From assembly GCA_022496805.1 (NCBI GenBank), contig CM040089.1, positions 36,688,372 to 36,752,371 on the forward strand: a stretch of 64,000 bases of DNA, written 5' to 3'. Source of the DNA: Pohlia nutans (taxonomy: Eukaryota > Streptophyta > Bryopsida > Bryales > Mniaceae). The translations under genes and the position numbers were made by a program. The notes under the pieces are model-generated. The model ran no database searches, was not told where the DNA came from, and saw nothing but the letters and a program-made list of their open reading frames with translations. Shown in pieces: positions 60,609-64,000 of this stretch (positions are counted from its first letter, which is position 1; each line of letters opens with the position of its first letter).

Positions 60609-61248
60609 TTAAACCTTATGTAGAATGAAAGATAAATATTCACTAAAGATATATTGTAGTCTACCTCCAAGATGGGCAAAAAAATGCCTAATAATTTTTT
60701 AATGTGTCCGGAATTTTACGCAGATCCGTAGGAAAATTTTAAAAAACGTCGAAATTCTTTATGAGTAATTTTTGAAAGTTTTGGACATTCGTAATTTATG
60801 ATTCGTAATTTTGAAAGTAATTGCTATAGAAAAAATGTTGCAAATCATTCATTCGTTGTAACTCATAATGGTTCAAGGCAAATCTTGAACTTAATTAACA
60901 CACTAAGTGCGCTTACTTTGTCACATTCATTATAAGACTCTAGGCATAAACTTCATGTAGTTTATGATCTTGATAGAATATGGGGTAAAATAATCATTTT
61001 TTTGCCTAACATAGAAGTAGATACAGTAATTGCTAAAAATACATGTGATTGCTTAAGTTGGCAGTTTAAAGACAATCAACCTTAACATGTGTTCAATACG
61101 TGAACTACAAAAGGTTGTCCAATCTGACGTGTACATTGAAAGACCTATCTGTTAAAAATAATAATCCAAATATGATATTAAAAGTGTGATAATAAGGGAT
61201 TGTGAACTAAAGAATGTAACAAAATTGTTGTCAGCCTCCGGCTTAAGG

Positions 61249-63931
61249 CTAACTAAAAAACACTACAGAAGAGACTAAAACATCATGTGCGGCAGCGTCA
61301 ATAATGCGATCCAATACCTCCTCTCGTTGTCGTCCAAACAATCGCAGACAAACGTCCAAGGTCCGCTTATGTGCCTTCTCGACTAGGAATGACTGTCGTC
61401 CATAGGCTTGAACTGCCCGCTTTAGCACGACAGCGACGATCTGGAGTGTCTGCGGGTGGCCAGGCATTACCGTCTTGGTTGCCGCGAGAGCCGTCTGGAT
61501 GTGAGTCTTGCGAGCATATTTGCAGCGTCGCGGCTCTTCCAAGCCGCGTACATCCACCATAAGACGTTGCCCGTCTGCAAGGTAGGCTGACAAAAACGAA
61601 GCTCGGATCCAATTCTTCTTGTTTCTAGACAATTTCTTGCGGTGCAAAATTTCTTCAATGTATTCTGCAAGTTGTGCAAGGTTTATAACAGAGTATGGAC
61701 TCCATGTTTCGTCACCCTGTCGACAATAATTTGTATGCAGGATTTGCATGGTCATGGCTGCTTCGGCTTCGCGAAGGCTATAAGATTGTGTGATTTGCAT
61801 TAACGTATCTTGCAATGTTTCTTCCAGGACACATCTTGCACAATGGCACACAAAATTCCAACTATGCAGCATGCTAGCACGACGTTCTTGGAGCGGTCGA
61901 AAGATGTCAAAATAAGCTACGGTGAGCTCGTCTCCGTAGTTGAGGTTTCTTGATGCAACGGCAATCATAGCGTCACCAATCAAGACAGTTGCAACGTTAG
62001 GGATGCATGAGTGATTCATAAAAGAAGGAAGCGTCCATATACCGCAACTCCAGTTTTTGGTAATATTGTTGTTTTGCTTGGATATGTGTGTGTGGCCGAA
62101 TGCATTGCATTGCACCACTCCGCATAAACGTGCAATTTCATTTTGGTTGAAGGGAATCGTTGACAACATGGTTCTTGGTGTAAGATTGTGTTGGAAGATA
62201 TGCATCGGTGGAACAGGAAGCTCTTCTCCACCTCGACAACACAACGTGGAAAGTATCGCTCGATTGCGTGAAGATCGCCATGCTTGAGTAGATAAGATTG
62301 CTACTAACTGTTCTGCTAATACATGGTGGCTTGCTGTCCAACATCCTGCTTCTAATGTGAAGTTGTCTTCTAAGATTTCTGTTTTTACTTTATTTGCTTT
62401 TGCGATGTGGTTACTGATAAGAAGGAGATCACCTGCTACTACATCTCTTGTGAGGACTAATCCCGTGCCCCGGCCATCTCCAACTTTGTTGATCTTCACG
62501 GGACCTGTCAATTTCAAAACATCTCAAGTTAGGTAATTCTTTATACGTTGTTTATTTGTAGAAGATTATCTTAGTACATAAATCTATATATGTTTTAAAA
62601 TGAACATTTTCACATCTGTTAAAATCTATAGCACTACATCTATTGAAGTTACATGAACTTCCTAGTGCAAATTGATCACCTCTCTTCTTCATTTATTTAT
62701 TAATTTTTGTGACTAAGAAACTACTATTACAATGATGGATTCAAATGGTCCTACTAATTTCAATTTAGGATTTAAATCACTTTACTATGTTGAATGGTTT
62801 TAATTTGTATGATTATGACTAGTCGGATTTACTTCACTTTTAGAAACAATGAACATTTTTCTTCATGATTCCATGAGACTTTCGTGTTACGATTGAAGAC
62901 ATAGTCTAGTGAAACTATCTTAGTTTCGTTGAACATGAAATATATAATGTGTGCACTTCCTAAAGTTTGAACTCACCTATAAAATCTTGAATTGCTGGAG
63001 CCATCACCTTTCCTCCATAAAGATAATACTCTTCAAGGCTTAATGCTGCAACAGTTGTTGATCCATCTTCTAAACCACAATTGGTCTTATTTCTAGTCTC
63101 CATATTCGTCTCGTATATCTGCATCTGCATTGGCTTCACTTCTTGGTTCTCTTTATCCTCAAAGTCTCTAGGTGTTGTGGCTATGTCTTCAACATCTTTG
63201 TGATCTTGCATCTGTTCAAATTTCTCAACATGTTCTTGAGCAAATTTGCAAGTTCTCGGTTCTTTGTTTCCCTCAAAGCTAGTATGTATAATGTTCGTAT
63301 CTTTAACTTCTCCATAATCTTGTATTTGTTGTTCAATTCCCTCAACTTGAGCATTATCAATTTCGGAAGTTCTCAATCCTCTATTTTCCTCAATATCAAT
63401 AGGTGTTGCATTTGTATCTTTGACTTCTCCATAATCTTGCATTTGTTGTTCAAATTGTTCAACATCTATATGAGAAATTTTGCAGCTTCTTGTTTCTTTA
63501 TTATATGCAATGTCAATCGGTTTTATGTTTGTCTCTTCAACCTCTTCATAATCTTGCCTCCATTGCTCAAATTGCGTAGCATGAGCATGATCGATTTTGC
63601 AAGTTTGAAGCGATTGTACAGGTAATCCATCGATGTTGAGTTGCTTCAAGACACTTTTATTTTTCACGGGCTCCCTAACAGGTTTTAGAGATTTATTTGT
63701 ATTGCATGAAGGTTTTAGAATCGTTGTTTTTACAAATGTGGTGACCTTTGGAGCTTGGTTTGTATCACATGAAGGTTTTAAAATCCTTCTTTTCACATGT
63801 TTGGTATAGTGTGGCGGTATTGAAGATGGTTGTGAATTGGTAGCTTTCTTTGGTTGCGCTTCATTTTGTTTGCCTTTCTTGCTCTCTTGCTCTCTTGCTT
63901 TTTGAATTGCCACTGGAATCTTATTGCTCAT
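61249..63931 (-). CDS. SET-domain protein with N-terminal tandem repeats
   Basis: Exon 1 63931-62977 and exon 2 62504-61249 join in phase 1 (donor GTGAGT, acceptor TTGACAG) to give 736 residues. The start ATG at 63931 has an in-frame TAG just upstream. Residues 1-318 are Lys/Glu-rich and hydrophilic with I-L-K-P-S-C repeats and four 39-residue repeats. The SET domain runs about 319-545: G-R-G-T-G-L-V, L-P-S-F-M-N-H-S-C (N-H-S-C at 482-485), Y-G-D-E-L-T-V-A-Y (G-D-E-L at 509-512), and a post-SET-like C-H-C-A-R-C at 538-543. Residues 546-736 are helical, as in SMYD-type C-termini. No MYND finger is seen. Such proteins methylate lysines on histones or other proteins; substrate unknown. The gene looks intact. 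Confidence 0.85.
62505..62976 (-). other. Intron of the SET gene
   Basis: 472 bases, GTGAGTTC ... AATTGACAG, AT-rich, with no other feature. Confidence 0.85.
62977..63931 (-). repeat. Exon 1 of the SET gene: four 39-residue tandem repeats
   Basis: Units start T-C-K-I-D-H, S-C-K-I-S-H, T-S-E-I-D-N and T-C-K-F-A-Q. Each contains F/I-E-Q-x-x-Q-D-Y/H-x-x-V-E/K-D/E-T/I, and each is 38-39 residues long. The DNA repeat spans about 63145-63610. The spacing, charge and Q-D-Y core suggest an extended or coiled structure. I do not recognise the repeat family. Confidence 0.8.
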
Positions 63932-64000
63932 GATTCTCTAATCCTTGCTAACACTATGTGCCATTGTGCTTTTCAAAATGTAAAGCAAAAGACACGTGAT
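63932..64000 (-). promoter_or_regulatory. Start of the SET gene 5' region
   Basis: The last 69 bases of the window lie upstream of the ATG at 63931 and are AT-rich. An in-frame TAG precedes the start codon. No promoter element can be fixed. Confidence 0.4.

Noticed and set aside
63143..63625. 160-codon plus-strand ORF
   Set aside because: Antisense shadow of the repeat-bearing exon of the SET gene.

Overview
This is nuclear DNA from a green-lineage (streptophyte) eukaryote. The evidence is a plant-type group C MAP kinase with its single conserved intron, AT-rich GT-AG introns of 0.15-10 kb, and a crowd of plant-style DNA transposons and MITEs. The species cannot be named. A large, repeat-rich genome of a seedless plant (fern, lycophyte, bryophyte) or a charophyte alga fits best.

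Layout. (1) 1-34776, + strand: the 3' part (17 exons, 859 codons) of a gene for a single-pass membrane protein. Its order is a PPC-like fold, a Ser/Thr-rich linker, four thrombospondin type-1 repeats, an EGF-like module, paired-cysteine modules, a second EGF-like module, one transmembrane helix and a short tail. (2) Intron 8 of that gene holds a complete but dead 8.2-kb Mutator-like element at 19296-27464, with a 10-bp target duplication and degenerate terminal inverted repeats. It has two diverging genes: a DDE/SWIM transposase (+) and an unusual protein (-) with RNA-polymerase-CTD-like Y-x-P-T-S-P repeats, a ParB-like D-G-N-H-R motif and a beta-class DNA-methyltransferase-like C-terminal half. 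Both genes carry stops, and most of the damage can be read as C:G to T:A change. (3) 34777-54415: a gene-poor bed of nested transposons. It includes a Stowaway-type MITE, a split Tc1/mariner element, a decayed PIF/Harbinger transposase, Harbinger and CACTA MITEs, foldback elements, a retroelement RNase H remnant, an unknown GC-rich coding relic split by a MITE, and TTAA-flanked piggyBac-like MITEs. (4) 55489-56761, +: an intact group C MAP kinase gene of two exons. (5) 61249-63931, -: an intact two-exon gene for a SET-domain protein with four tandem 39-residue repeats in its N-terminal half.

Only three host genes look functional: the TSP1/EGF membrane protein, the MAPK and the SET protein. 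They are not an operon or cluster and share no visible pathway. The candidate previously undescribed system is the two-gene Mutator-like element, in which a transposase travels with a ParB/DNA-methylase-like partner. Intron boundaries were placed by eye from splice signals and reading phase. Those of the TSP1/EGF gene and of the C-terminal half of the methylase-like gene keep phase throughout; others are marked as uncertain.
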